This document shows positions 54,936 through 64,000 of a stretch of 64,000 nt of DNA, piece by piece. The stretch's first letter is position 1. Each line of letters starts with the position of its first letter. The translations under genes and the position numbers were made by a program. The notes under the pieces were generated by a model, which had not been told where the DNA came from, made no database searches, and saw nothing but the letters and a program-made list of their open reading frames with translations. Source of the DNA: Nipponacmea schrenckii (lineage: Eukaryota; Mollusca; Gastropoda; Lottiidae); the NCBI GenBank assembly GCA_030562195.1, contig JAUJPP010000012.1:3348001-3412000 (forward strand), written 5' to 3'.

Positions 54936-55889
54936 TCTTATGGATACAATTACTAACTTTATTACAGCGACGGTTCAACCAGCTTTCACTGGTCTTTATC
55001 AAGCAATGAATAAATATAAAAGATTAACAAGGTGTATATATACGTACAGTTAAAACAACAAAAATAACAAGACAAACCATAGGATTAATATAGATTAGTG
55101 CTGATTACTAATAAGGTGATCATATGCTCTGGGGATAAAGACTCCTGGATCTCTATTAATTGATGGGTTATTTCTTCTTATTTGGATGGCTTCAATAATT
55201 TTTCTTTCCTTTTTGTTGTTCTTGTTAACTGTAAGTGTTATGGTTTCATTCCAGTTTATTCTGTGGCCGGTATCTTTGATGTGTTCTTGGATTGCTGATA
55301 GGTTGTTGGCTGCCTTTGACTGATGTTCTTTTATTCGTTTTTTGTAGTGGTCTTTTGGTCTCACCAATATAGGATTCCCCACAGGAACAGAAAACTTGAT
55401 GTACACATCCCTTAGGATCTGCTTTTTTGGTTGGATTATGTTTCCCATTGGCCTGCATTATATACCGGCTTGTTTGAGGAGTCTTTTTATCTTGTAGGAT
55501 GAGTTCCCATTAATGGTATGCATACTATTATGGGTGGGGTTTCTGGCTTTGCTTTTTCATTATTGGTTGAGGGTTTTCGCGTGTTGGATATTGTCTGGTT
55601 AACGAGGAGCTCTGGATACTGTTTGAGTTTGATGAAGACGTGTTTTAGATGGTCAATTTCTTTCTCCAGTTTATCTGCACTGCAAATGTTTACTGCTCGC
55701 TTGGTGAGGGTGGTAATGATGCCTTTTTTCGTCTGTAAGGGGTGGTTAGATTTGAAATGTAGGTACTGGTCTGTGTGTTGGTTTCCTGTAAACTGAAGTG
55801 CTGATTTGGTTATTGGTTATTTCGATGAAGATATCTAGGAACGGAATAGAGTTGTCTTGGCTGGTTTCCATAGTGAATTTGGTCGATGG
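54936..55889 (-). mobile_element. 5'-truncated Penelope-like element (RT C-terminus and GIY-YIG)
   Basis: On the reverse strand the end of the reverse transcriptase (NSIPFLDIFIEIT, TSVYRKPTH, then TKRAVNICSADKLEKEIDHL) is followed by KGCVHQVFCSC, the GIY-YIG core ESYIGETKRPL and a helical region ending at 55095 with DHLISNQH. A frameshift lies in a six-base homopolymer at 55338-55343; another lies near the RT piece after KPTH. The order RT then GIY-YIG nuclease identifies a Penelope-like retroelement. The 3' tail (TGGTTGAACCGTCGCTGTAA region) reaches the left direct repeat. Truncated and not active. Confidence 0.85.
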
Positions 55890-56009
55890 CATCTATAAAG
55901 ATATATTTTCGGGGGTTTTGTTTTACTTTAATAAAGACATTTTATTAAACTTGTGGGGATTTTTTTCCTGAGACTTTTTATTTAGATATCTATTATATCT
56001 ATTAATCTC
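55890..56009. repeat. Long direct repeat flanking a Penelope-like element (right copy)
   Basis: Partner of 54815-54935. It begins immediately after the truncated 5' end of the element (GGTCGATGG|CATCTATAAAG). Best read as a ~110-bp target-site duplication. Confidence 0.85.
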
Positions 56010-56084
56010 TAGAAATAGTTGTTTCATTGTTGTAAAGATGAGTTTTAATTTTGTAAAAACGTGTTATATATTTATATTTTTCAG

Positions 56085-56310
56085 TTTGATGTTTGTAGAT
56101 ATCTGTTTTATCTTTGTAGTTATCTGTTTTATCTTTGTAGTTATCTGTTTTATTTTTGTAGTGATCTGTTTTATCTTTGTAGTTATCTGTTTTATATTTG
56201 TAGTGATCTGTTATATCTTTGTAGGTGACCGTTTTTATATTCACATGTGATTTTTTATATTTTTAGCTGACTATTTTATATTTGTAGTTATCTGTTTTAT
56301 CTTTTATCTT
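56085..56310. repeat. 21-bp minisatellite
   Basis: About ten copies of ATCTGTTTTATCTTTGTAGT plus one base (with T/G and T/A variants), the 21-bp period making a seven-residue repeat in the antisense frame (YKDKTDN). Likely a simple minisatellite, not a gene. Confidence 0.85.
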
Positions 56311-56349
56311 TCGGTTATCTGCTTAACATTATAGTTAGCTGACTAATAT

Positions 56350-57100
56350 AAAAATGAGATGTTTTATATTTGTAGACGTTAGATGTATTTTGGTGATTTT
56401 CAGATTCCGACGTGAAGCGGTGTTGTGGAAAACTCCTTATTTACAATAATAACTGTACTGACTGTATAAATGCAGTATAGAGATTGAATATAGATTTTCT
56501 TTGCGTTGATTACAGGTGCAGACGGCCAAGATAGTCTATAATAATTGTTACAGACTAACCTGTCCACGTGCACCTGTTGCGTCTTACAGTTGATGGACGT
56601 CGAATTGTCACAAATAGAAGCAAAAACAGTCTACATTCAATCCTTAGAATGCCCAATAGATGTTAAAAAAAACATAAAATACCTCGGAAGCTGACAGATC
56701 TGTGAGGAACAGTGCAAGTTCTTATAATAATTGTTATTGTTTTTTTCTTTCACAAAAATTATTCTATATCTATGGATTTTTTTTTTTATTTGTGGAACTT
56801 TGTTTTGTATTTGTTTAGATCTAGCTTTTTTTTTATTTCTCATTTATTTTATGAAAAGATTGGTTTTGTCTCTGTGGGAATTTTATATCCCTGTTGTTTT
56901 ACCTTGTACTGTAAGACAATGTAGCTAACTTACGTCCTTTTAAAGATATAATAAAAAATCTTACTTCTATAAAATAATCAATGATTCATTGGCCTATAAG
57001 AAATTTTTTTATCCAAAATATCAAAAAGAATATTTTCGAAAAGACAAAAGCAAGATCATAATTCTCTCAAAGAGTCCTTGAATTATTAAATTAGACACTT
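56350..57100. other. Spacer with no recognised gene
   Basis: AT-rich with several T runs. Nothing recognised. Confidence 0.5.
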
Positions 57101-57107
57101 TTGCCCT

Positions 57108-58180
57108 ATAAAAAAACGCCCACATCAATATGTGGATGTATATTGTCGTCGCCCCTGTCCGTTGATCCGTCAACATTCGGAATTGGAATTGATAAGACAG
57201 CAGTCAAGTTCGATTTTAAAGATGAACGGTTTTTGAGTAATTGCCAATGGATTTGAATGAAACTTGGTGTGAACAATTGAATTGATAATATGGTGGTCAA
57301 GTTCGAATTTGACGATTTTTCGATGAATGGTTTTTGAATTATTGCCTTTGACTTAGTTACGTCAAAATTTATTGTTGATGCAATAGAAGCTAAAATTTTC
57401 AATGGATTTGAATGAAATTTGGTATGAGCAATGGAATTGATAAGGCGGTGGTTAAGTTCGAATTTTGACAATTTTTTGATGAACGGTTTTTGAGTAGCTT
57501 GGAATCCTGGCTGTATTTGTTGTGGGTGCTCTAGAAGCTGAAATTTATTGCGCTTGACTTAGTAAAATTTTATCAAAATTTTATCGTTGATTCAATAAAA
57601 CCTACAATTTTCAATTTATTTTGTTGAAACCTGATATGAGCAATGGAAATGATTAGACCTTAGTCAAGTTTGAATTTGACAATTTTTCAATGAAAGGTTT
57701 TGAGTTATTGCCCTTGAATTTGTAAATTCTATTGTGGTTGCAATAAGAAGCTTCAATTTACAAAATAAATTGATAAGACTTGGTCAACTTCGAAATTGAC
57801 GATTTTTTGATGAACGGTTTTTTAATTATTGCCCTTGACTGCGTAAAATTTTTTTGTGGGTGCAATAGAAGCTACAATTTTTAATAGATTTTGATGAAAC
57901 TTGGTATGAGTATTGAAATAGATAAGATTGTGGTCATGTTTGAATTTGACGATTTTCCATGAACAGTTTTTGAGTTATTACCTTTGACGTAGTAAAATCA
58001 AAATGGTATTGTAGGTACATTGAAGCTACAGGTTTCAAAGGATTTTGATGAAATTTGGTGCGAGCAATGGCATTGAAAAAATATTCAATGAATGTTTTTT
58101 GAGTTATTGCCCAATTTATTATTCAAATTTAATACTGCCAGTGGACTTATATTGCTTTGCCTGGCAAGTTATTTTTATAC
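57108..58180 (+). repeat. ATACGCCC-hairpin family copy
   Basis: Starts with AAAACGCCCACATCAATATG and TGGATGTATATTGTCGTCGC, then CCCTGTCCGTTGATCCGTCA. About six diverged ~150-bp modules follow, and it ends with ACTGCCAGTGGACTTATATT then GCTTTGCCTGGCAAG. Both ends are present. Confidence 0.8.
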
Positions 58181-58387
58181 ATTAGGTAAATTTTTACAAT
58201 TTTATTGGCCCTTCAGGTTTAGAATTTTTAATTTCCTAACGTTAGATCTATAATTAACCTTTTGTAATTGTTCGATTTTTATTTCTCCGTGGTGTTCGGC
58301 TTTGAAACATTTATGATATATCTAGTGATTTGGTGAGTGATAAAAATACAATACCTATTGAAACTTAGCGCAATAGAGATTGAGAAG

Positions 58388-61016
58388 ATGCTACTGGTGT
58401 TAGTAATTGGCCAGTTCTTAATGACTGGTGTACGGGGTCAAGTTGATACCTGGATTAGAAGACAGAATTCAGGGATTTTAAATGGAAAATATAAAATAGA
58501 GACCGATGCTACCTCGATAGTAGATTGTAGTTTTAAGTGTAGTTTTAATTTTGGTTGCCGACATTTTTTCTTTGATTTCACCACCAACAAGTGTTACCTG
58601 TACTCTAAGCTTTTCGTAACACAAGTATATACTGGTTTGAATGCATTCAGATATGATATTTTAGGTGAGATATTTTATTTTTCCAGGAAATATACCCCCA
58701 CTGGCAGCTTTGATTTTAAATAAAAACCTTGACAGTACAGTAACAATTAGCGGAATGAAATATTCAACCTTCAATCATATAGTTCTTTTCTAGGGTGATA
58801 AATGTACAATATTACTTAGTTCATTAAAATCTCTCCAGAATTGTACCTAATAACAAGGCAATAACTCATTAAATATTTTTCGTTATTTATGATTTTCAGT
58901 AGGGTGCACACTTTGCTGATAAAAAACAATTTCAGTCAGTCAAAAATCCATCAAGAATTGTGCTTTCTAGAGTGTTTACAAGCTAAAATTGAACACGTTT
59001 TCAAGAACAAGGGCAAAAACTCGTACTTAATATTTTTCGATTTCACTGATTTTCAATATGGTTTATCGTTGTCATTGTTATTACACAATCTCACACCAAG
59101 TTTCATCAAAATCATTGCACATTGTGGAGTGTTTACGGTCATTTCAATAACAAGGGCATACTAATTTGATTTTGCTGATATTCTGTAGGGTTCATCCGTG
59201 GGTGATTACGAACACTCACAAATAGTGAAGCCAAAATCCGTCAAGAATTGTACCTTCTAGAGTGTTTATGAGCAATCGTGGATGGACGAACGGACCGACT
59301 GACATGGGTGACAGCAATATACGCTCCATATTTCATGTTGGCGTATACGAGTTGATGGTAGAGCCAGGCTCCTGTAACTTGGTGTTCGATGAATAGAAAG
59401 TCTAACTTAATTGGGGTGGGGTGGAATTTGATATTCTTAATGTGGATGCACATAGGTGCAAGATTGCCGAGGGAAAATTTGGTCACGGACTAAAAAGAAT
59501 ATGTCACAGGATGAGTTCACTTTGAAAGTAATGTACCAGAGTTTTAAAGAGTAACCGCCCTTGACTTCGGCATTATACTGAACCTTATGGACAGCAGGGC
59601 AGTGTGTAAAAAAGAAAAAGGAGCATTAGCCTACCCCTTTTGATTTCGTACCATCGAGGATCTTAAACATGAGTTTGTAACACACGGGGATTCGGGGTAC
59701 TGTCCCATTCGAACGACTAAAGGCCTTTCCCATGTCAACCCTTTCAAATTGCATCACTGACTAGGGGAAACCGGGTTGAAGATCGATTCTTTAAGATTGG
59801 TATTCTTGCTACAGGTGGCGATGTTTGTCCAGCAATATTCAGGTTGACAGAGGACGGTATTTGTTTCCATGTCATGAACCATTCATGGAAGAAAGGCAAT
59901 TATAATAATGCTAGAACAAGTTGTCAAGTTTATGGTGCAGATCTTATGGTGATAGATAGTCAAAGAAAGCATGATGTCTTGTTGAAATATGTTTTCGGTA
60001 AGTCAGCTTTAATATCTTAAAGACTTGCGTTTTGCTATATAAGCAGCAAATTCCACACAAAGTTCATCTAATATGCAGCAATCAGTTATGTAGACCTAGA
60101 CGTGGAAAGCACCTAATCCATCTGCCGTACAGGTCACCGTAAATATGGAGTAACTATCATTGAAGAAGGCTACTGAAACAGATATGTGTATTTTTCCGTA
60201 TCAATAAAACATTCATTTCTTGAATATTTATGAAAAGTAAGAGGTGGTCATGTCTAGCATTTTGTTGAATTGAAAGCAGGGTCTTTTTAGAGTTTATTTT
60301 AACAGTCCTGTTGTAGCCTGCTGTACTCCGACAATCCACTTAATCCGTCGTTTGATTTTTAAAAAAACTCCCGACATTTTGTGTATTTTTCAAATTACGA
60401 CTCTTATAAGTGGACCCGACAGAAAAAAAAAATCGGTTTAATCCGACATCTTCAAGTCATCTTATATTCTTAATTAATTATCGCCCATTAGATAATTGCT
60501 TATTTTGCTGAACAACATTCCGTTGATTAAAAACCGCCAATGGCAAATGTATATTTTACTGCCGTAACAATAGTAAATGTATTTTAAAGGTATATGTCTT
60601 AAAATGCACTCGTCCTACGTCTAATATTAAAATTGATAAACTGTGGGATGTATCCTTATTTAACCACCAGTCAATATTAAGCATAAATATTAGCCGTAGG
60701 ACGAGTGTATTCTTTAAGTGACAGCTGTCGTAACAATATCCTGTGCCAAATAAACGTTATCAATATGATTAATATGCTTTTTATTGCAGCACACAAGCAC
60801 TATACTTTTGGAATCTATAACATAACAAAAGATGGAGAGTTCCTGACAGTCGATGGTAGAACCGATGCCAGTTTCACTTATAGAAACTGGAATGTAGATT
60901 ATCCAATGGATTTACAGAATGCGACATATGGCGTATTTAGAACATTTGCAGACGACCCTTTATTCTATTGGAGGAATTCAATCAACTTGCCACGTTTTTT
61001 CATTTGTCAAATTTAA
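58388..61016 (+). CDS. Secreted PAN/apple-like and C-type lectin domain protein
   Basis: Exons 58388-58664, 59815-59997 and 60790-61016 join in frame to 687 nt, 228 aa. Exon 1 has a signal peptide (MLLVLVIGQFLMTGVRGQ) and a Cys-rich segment (DCSFKCSFNFGC, FFFDFTTNKCYLYS) like a short PAN/apple domain. Exons 2-3 make a C-type lectin fold of long form: CPAIF and GICFHV, SWKKGNYNNARTSCQVYGAD, DLMVIDS, YRNWNVDYP, and the last strand PRFFICQI. The Cys in TSC and FIC would form the usual outer disulfide; the inner pair and the EPN/QPD and WND calcium-sugar motifs are absent, so a classic calcium-dependent sugar site is unlikely. Innate recognition or secretion roles are typical of such mollusc proteins, but the ligand is unknown. 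The first intron holds two repeats. Confidence 0.85.
58685..59350 (-). repeat. ATACGCCC-hairpin family copy in the lectin gene intron
   Basis: Reverse orientation. It begins CCAGGAAATATACCCCCACT then GGCAGC (~58685), holds three to four modules (AAGAATTGTGCTTTCTAGAG, GTGTTTAC), then GATGGACGAACGGACCGACT and the end ATACGCTCCATATTTCATGT then TGGCGTATA. Same subfamily as 20860-21447. Confidence 0.75.
59590..59785 (-). repeat. SINE-like repeat, reverse orientation
   Basis: Reverse complement of the family at 43625 and 47955: GCATTAGCCTACC, then CCCGAATCCCC-type text and GTCCCATTCGAACGACTAAA. Read on the reverse strand, CGTTCGAATGGGAC looks like a B box. Confidence 0.55.
60596..60718. repeat. 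Small inverted repeat in the lectin gene intron
   Basis: CACTCGTCCTACGTCTAATA (~60608) faces TATTAGCCGTAGGACGAGTG (~60689-60708), ~25-30-bp arms with ~60 bp between. MITE-like. Confidence 0.65.
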
Positions 61017-61199
61017 AGTGTATTGCAGATATTTTATTGATTTGGGCGCAATCTAGTCTGTTCCGAATAAGTATATCCTGTTTTTGTGTGTGTTTTAATA
61101 AGCTTCTACTAGAGTTTTTTTTAAAATACAGTTCGTAATTTGTGCTGTGATTCTGCGTAGTATCGTTTAATTATACGGATATAAAGATATATTATTAAA

Positions 61200-61930
61200 T
61201 GGGGCTACAAATGGTATAATTTGTGAATCAAACTGAATATTGAGTTCCGGGAAAAGGGTGAAAGGGGCTTTTCCAATTTTTTTTTGGAATTTTTTTTCCA
61301 AAAGCCCTTTGGGGTCCCCCTTGGGGCCAGCCCCTTTTTTAAAATGTTTTCTTTTTGGGGGAAAATTTTTTTGGGGGTTTGGGGTTTTTTTCCTTTTTCC
61401 CAAAATTTTTTTTTAAATTTTCCCCCTTTTCCTTCAAAAATTTTGGGTGGTTTTTAAAAAAAACTTTTTTAAACCCTTCCACCGGAAGGTTGAAGATAAA
61501 AGAGTTTCCCTTTAAATTGGTTTACTAGATAGGCCTTGTCAACTGATGCCGCCATTTGTGGCTCCCAAGTGAAATGGCCTTAAGGGGTCGTAAAAACATT
61601 GTTTTTTCCTAAAAAAAGGGGCCCCCTGTTTAATGTCCCTACCAAGAACCCCTTTTCATAAAAAAGGGAAGATTCCTAGGGCCTTGTGGTTTTTCACTCT
61701 TTTTTAACCCGATTTTGTTTCAGTAGGGAAAGGTATGCTTGGTAAAAGGGAGCTCATTTTCTAAATTGGGTTTTGCTTGCAAAATTCAGTGTTTAAATTT
61801 AAGGGAATCCTTCCTAGTTTGGGATTTTTTTTATCGGGGGGTCCCTTTTTAGTTTTGTTGTGTTTCAGGGGGTCTTCCTTTTTTATTTTGTTTTTTAGGT
61901 CTTAGGTCTTTGGGTCTTCGTTTTGTACAC
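61200..61930. other. Compositionally abnormal, homopolymer-rich stretch
   Basis: Dense runs of T, G, C and A (for example TTTTTTTTTGGAATTTTTTT, GGGGTCCCCCTTGGGGCC) unlike anything else in the window. It looks like a low-quality consensus with inflated homopolymers rather than a biological repeat. No feature can be called inside it. Confidence 0.6.
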
Positions 61931-62049
61931 ACCCCGGGAAGTAGGCCTAAACGCATAGACATCTAAATATAACTAGACTGCGAGTGAGTCGACGTCACTG
62001 AAGCCAGCCAATGTCACGTGATCGCCGCCATTCGGGTACCAATACAATG

Positions 62050-64000
62050 CCATGGTAGATAATCTAAACACATCAACTTTTATAACAACCAGAAATTTCA
62101 AGAAATTGGATACCCTTAAATTCTCTCAAGATATTCTCGACAGTAGACTTAACTCCCCAGAAATCAACAATCTTCAATGTGAAAATGTCCTCAATCTTTA
62201 TAATTTGGAACTAACCAGAATTGTTGATATTCATGCCCCTGAACGTACACCTTGAAATAAAATCAAAACACAACTGTCCGTGGTTCGACGGAACTATTAA
62301 AGATGCCCCGACGGGGGGCGGACTAAGGGGTTGCTTTCTTTTACAAACAGTTGTTTCAAGAAGAACGGAAACGGGTATGCCGACTGATAACAGAAAAGAA
62401 AATGTCTTTTTATAGTGAAAAAATTGTAGATTGTGGAAAAGACTACAAAAAGCTTTTTAATCTTACCAATTCCTTATTGGGTCGAACAAAATATGACAGC
62501 TCCTTACCAGCTCATACTTCCGTGCAAGATCTGGCCAATAAATTTGTGAACTTTTCGACGAAAAGATTCACCGCATCAAGCAAGATATTCTGGAGGTCCA
62601 AGCCTCCTTAACTGAACAAGTTGACTCTTACAGGATTCAAACAGAACATTTGCTACTTTTTTTTCGTCAATACACCCTAGAAGATTTACAGAAGATCATT
62701 CAAAAAACAAAATCAAAGTCATGCCAATTAGATCCAATACCAACAACCCTACTTAAAGAAAACCTAGTTATATTTTTGCCGGTCCTATGTAAAGTAGTGA
62801 ATTCTTCGTTACAAGAAGGTGTTTTTCCAGATTTGCTGAAGGAAGCGCTCGTAAGACCACTTCTTAAGAAACCAAACCTAGATCCTGACATTTTGAAAAA
62901 TTACATGCCAGTTAGTAATCTTAGTTTCCTTTCTAAATTGATAGAAAAATGTGTTCATAATCAACTTACCACCCACATGCAACAACATGGATTGGACAAT
63001 ATTCTTCAATCTGCCTACAAAGAATTTCACAGCACTGAAACCGCTTTACTAAAAATTACAAGTGATATCTACAAATCAATTGATAACAAAAAGTGTGTAC
63101 TACTCATTTTACTAGACCTGTCTGCAGCATTCGACACCTTGATTCAACCGATTTACTAAAAGCTCTGGAAATAGAAATTGGTCTTCGAGGTGTAGTCCTA
63201 CAATGGTTCCACAGCTATCTTTTCAACCGCCAACAGACAGTTATCATCAATGGTACTAAATCCGAATCTCTGCCAATGCGATCTGGTTTACCTCTGTTTT
63301 GGGACCAGTTTTGTTCATTATATTTACAAAACCACTTACAAAAATTGCAGAAAGTTTTAGACTCCAGATGCATCTATATGCAGACGATACCCAGACATAC
63401 CTCGCATTTGACCAAACATCATACACACAGGCTGTTGACAATATTGAACTTTGCCTCGAAGAGATTCGAAGATGGATGTCATCTCATTTTCTGAAGCTGA
63501 ATCCTGAAAAAACAGAATTCCTTGTGATTGGAACGTCCCACCAATTGAAGAAATTTCCTTCTCCCACCATCAATTTTCAAAGTCAAGACTTAATACCAAC
63601 ATCATCTGCCAAAAATATAGGAGCAATAATTGACGCCAACCTATCATACAATGCTCACATCAAGTCTATCTGTACATCCTCGTTTTTCCTTTATCTGTAG
63701 AATCAGTCGCATCAAAAGATATCTCTCCCCAGACACAGCAGAACTTCTAATACATACCTTCATTACCAGTAAATTGGATTATCAAAATGGACTTCTCTAT
63801 AATCTACCTAAATACCAAATTGACAAATTACAGAGAATACAAAATTCAGCAGCTCGTCTCTTAACAGGAACCAAGAAATCAGAACATATGACCCCAAAAC
63901 TTCATCAACTACATTGGCTACCGGTATTTCAGAGAATCAATTTCAAAATCATCTTAACAACGTATAAAGCTATCAACGGTGCCGTCCACAGTATCTTATG
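62050..64000 (+). mobile_element. Non-LTR retrotransposon (CR1/L2-like) ORF2, frameshifted, cut by window end
   Basis: From ~62052 a pre-RT region (RNFKKLDTLKFSQDILDS, YNLELTRIVDIHAP) leads into a reverse transcriptase: KSKSCQLDPIPTTLLKENL, VRPLLKKPNLDPD, SNLSFLSKLIEKC, LLDLSAAFDT (first catalytic Asp), [33 protein letters not shown] (YADD active site), [19 protein letters not shown], and after 63700 LDYQNGLLYNLPKYQIDKLQ and LHWLPV. Active-site motifs are intact, but the frame changes at about 62265, 62590, 63140, 63290 and 63690, so it is inactive as written. Its 5' endonuclease part is not seen and the 3' end is outside the window. Some frameshifts could be consensus errors, given the poor stretch just upstream. 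Confidence 0.9.

Noticed and set aside
56002..56250. Lys/Asp/Tyr heptad-repeat protein
   Set aside because: Product of a 21-bp minisatellite; no start context or neighbouring exons.
61167..61403. 78-codon Lys/Pro-rich reverse frame
   Set aside because: Arises from the homopolymer-rich abnormal block and is not credible as coding sequence.

Overview
The window is animal nuclear DNA. It is AT-rich, with compact GT-AG introns and five conserved bilaterian genes whose exons I could join in frame. I infer a mollusc. The main pointer is a family of interspersed repeats with ~160-bp internal modules and a hairpin end reading ATACGCCCACAT...ATGTGGGCGTAT, which resembles the tandem-repeat elements I associate with mollusc genomes. 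Penelope-like elements and a CR1/L2-like LINE fit a spiralian genome. The species cannot be named from sequence alone.

Layout. (1) 47-3634 (+): SUPT5H/SPT5, almost wholly in one exon. (2) 5666-16148 (-): GABA-B receptor subunit 1, 18 coding exons, 831 aa; the intron before the TM2 exon is filled by a 75-bp minisatellite that repeats the splice acceptor and the start of that exon. (3) 17049-20467 (+): ZNHIT6/BCD1, a box C/D snoRNP assembly factor. (4) 22845-41992 (-): a BET protein of BRD4 long-isoform type, 24 coding exons, 1257 aa, with introns holding a hAT transposon, a MULE-like element and two tandem-repeat families. (5) 43327-49214 (+): WDR5, 13 coding exons, 354 aa, head-to-head with BRD4 across a promoter-like region. 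(6) 49215-58300: repeats, mainly the ~160-bp-module family and two Penelope-like element fragments. (7) 58388-61016 (+): a secreted protein with a PAN/apple-like domain and a C-type lectin domain. (8) 61200-61930: a compositionally abnormal stretch, possibly poor consensus. (9) 62050-64000 (+): a frameshifted non-LTR retrotransposon running off the window.

Genes together. SPT5 (elongation factor and P-TEFb substrate), BRD4 (acetyl-lysine reader that recruits P-TEFb) and WDR5 (H3K4 methyltransferase core) all act in RNA polymerase II transcription. BRD4 and WDR5 could share a divergent promoter. GABBR1 and ZNHIT6 are also head-to-head, about 0.9 kb apart. SPT5/GABBR1 and ZNHIT6/BRD4 are tail-to-tail.

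The most unusual feature is the GABBR1 array. About 18 extra copies lie at exactly 75-bp spacing, nearly every one carrying an in-frame splice acceptor plus TM2 coding sequence, and the whole array is open as one 517-codon frame.
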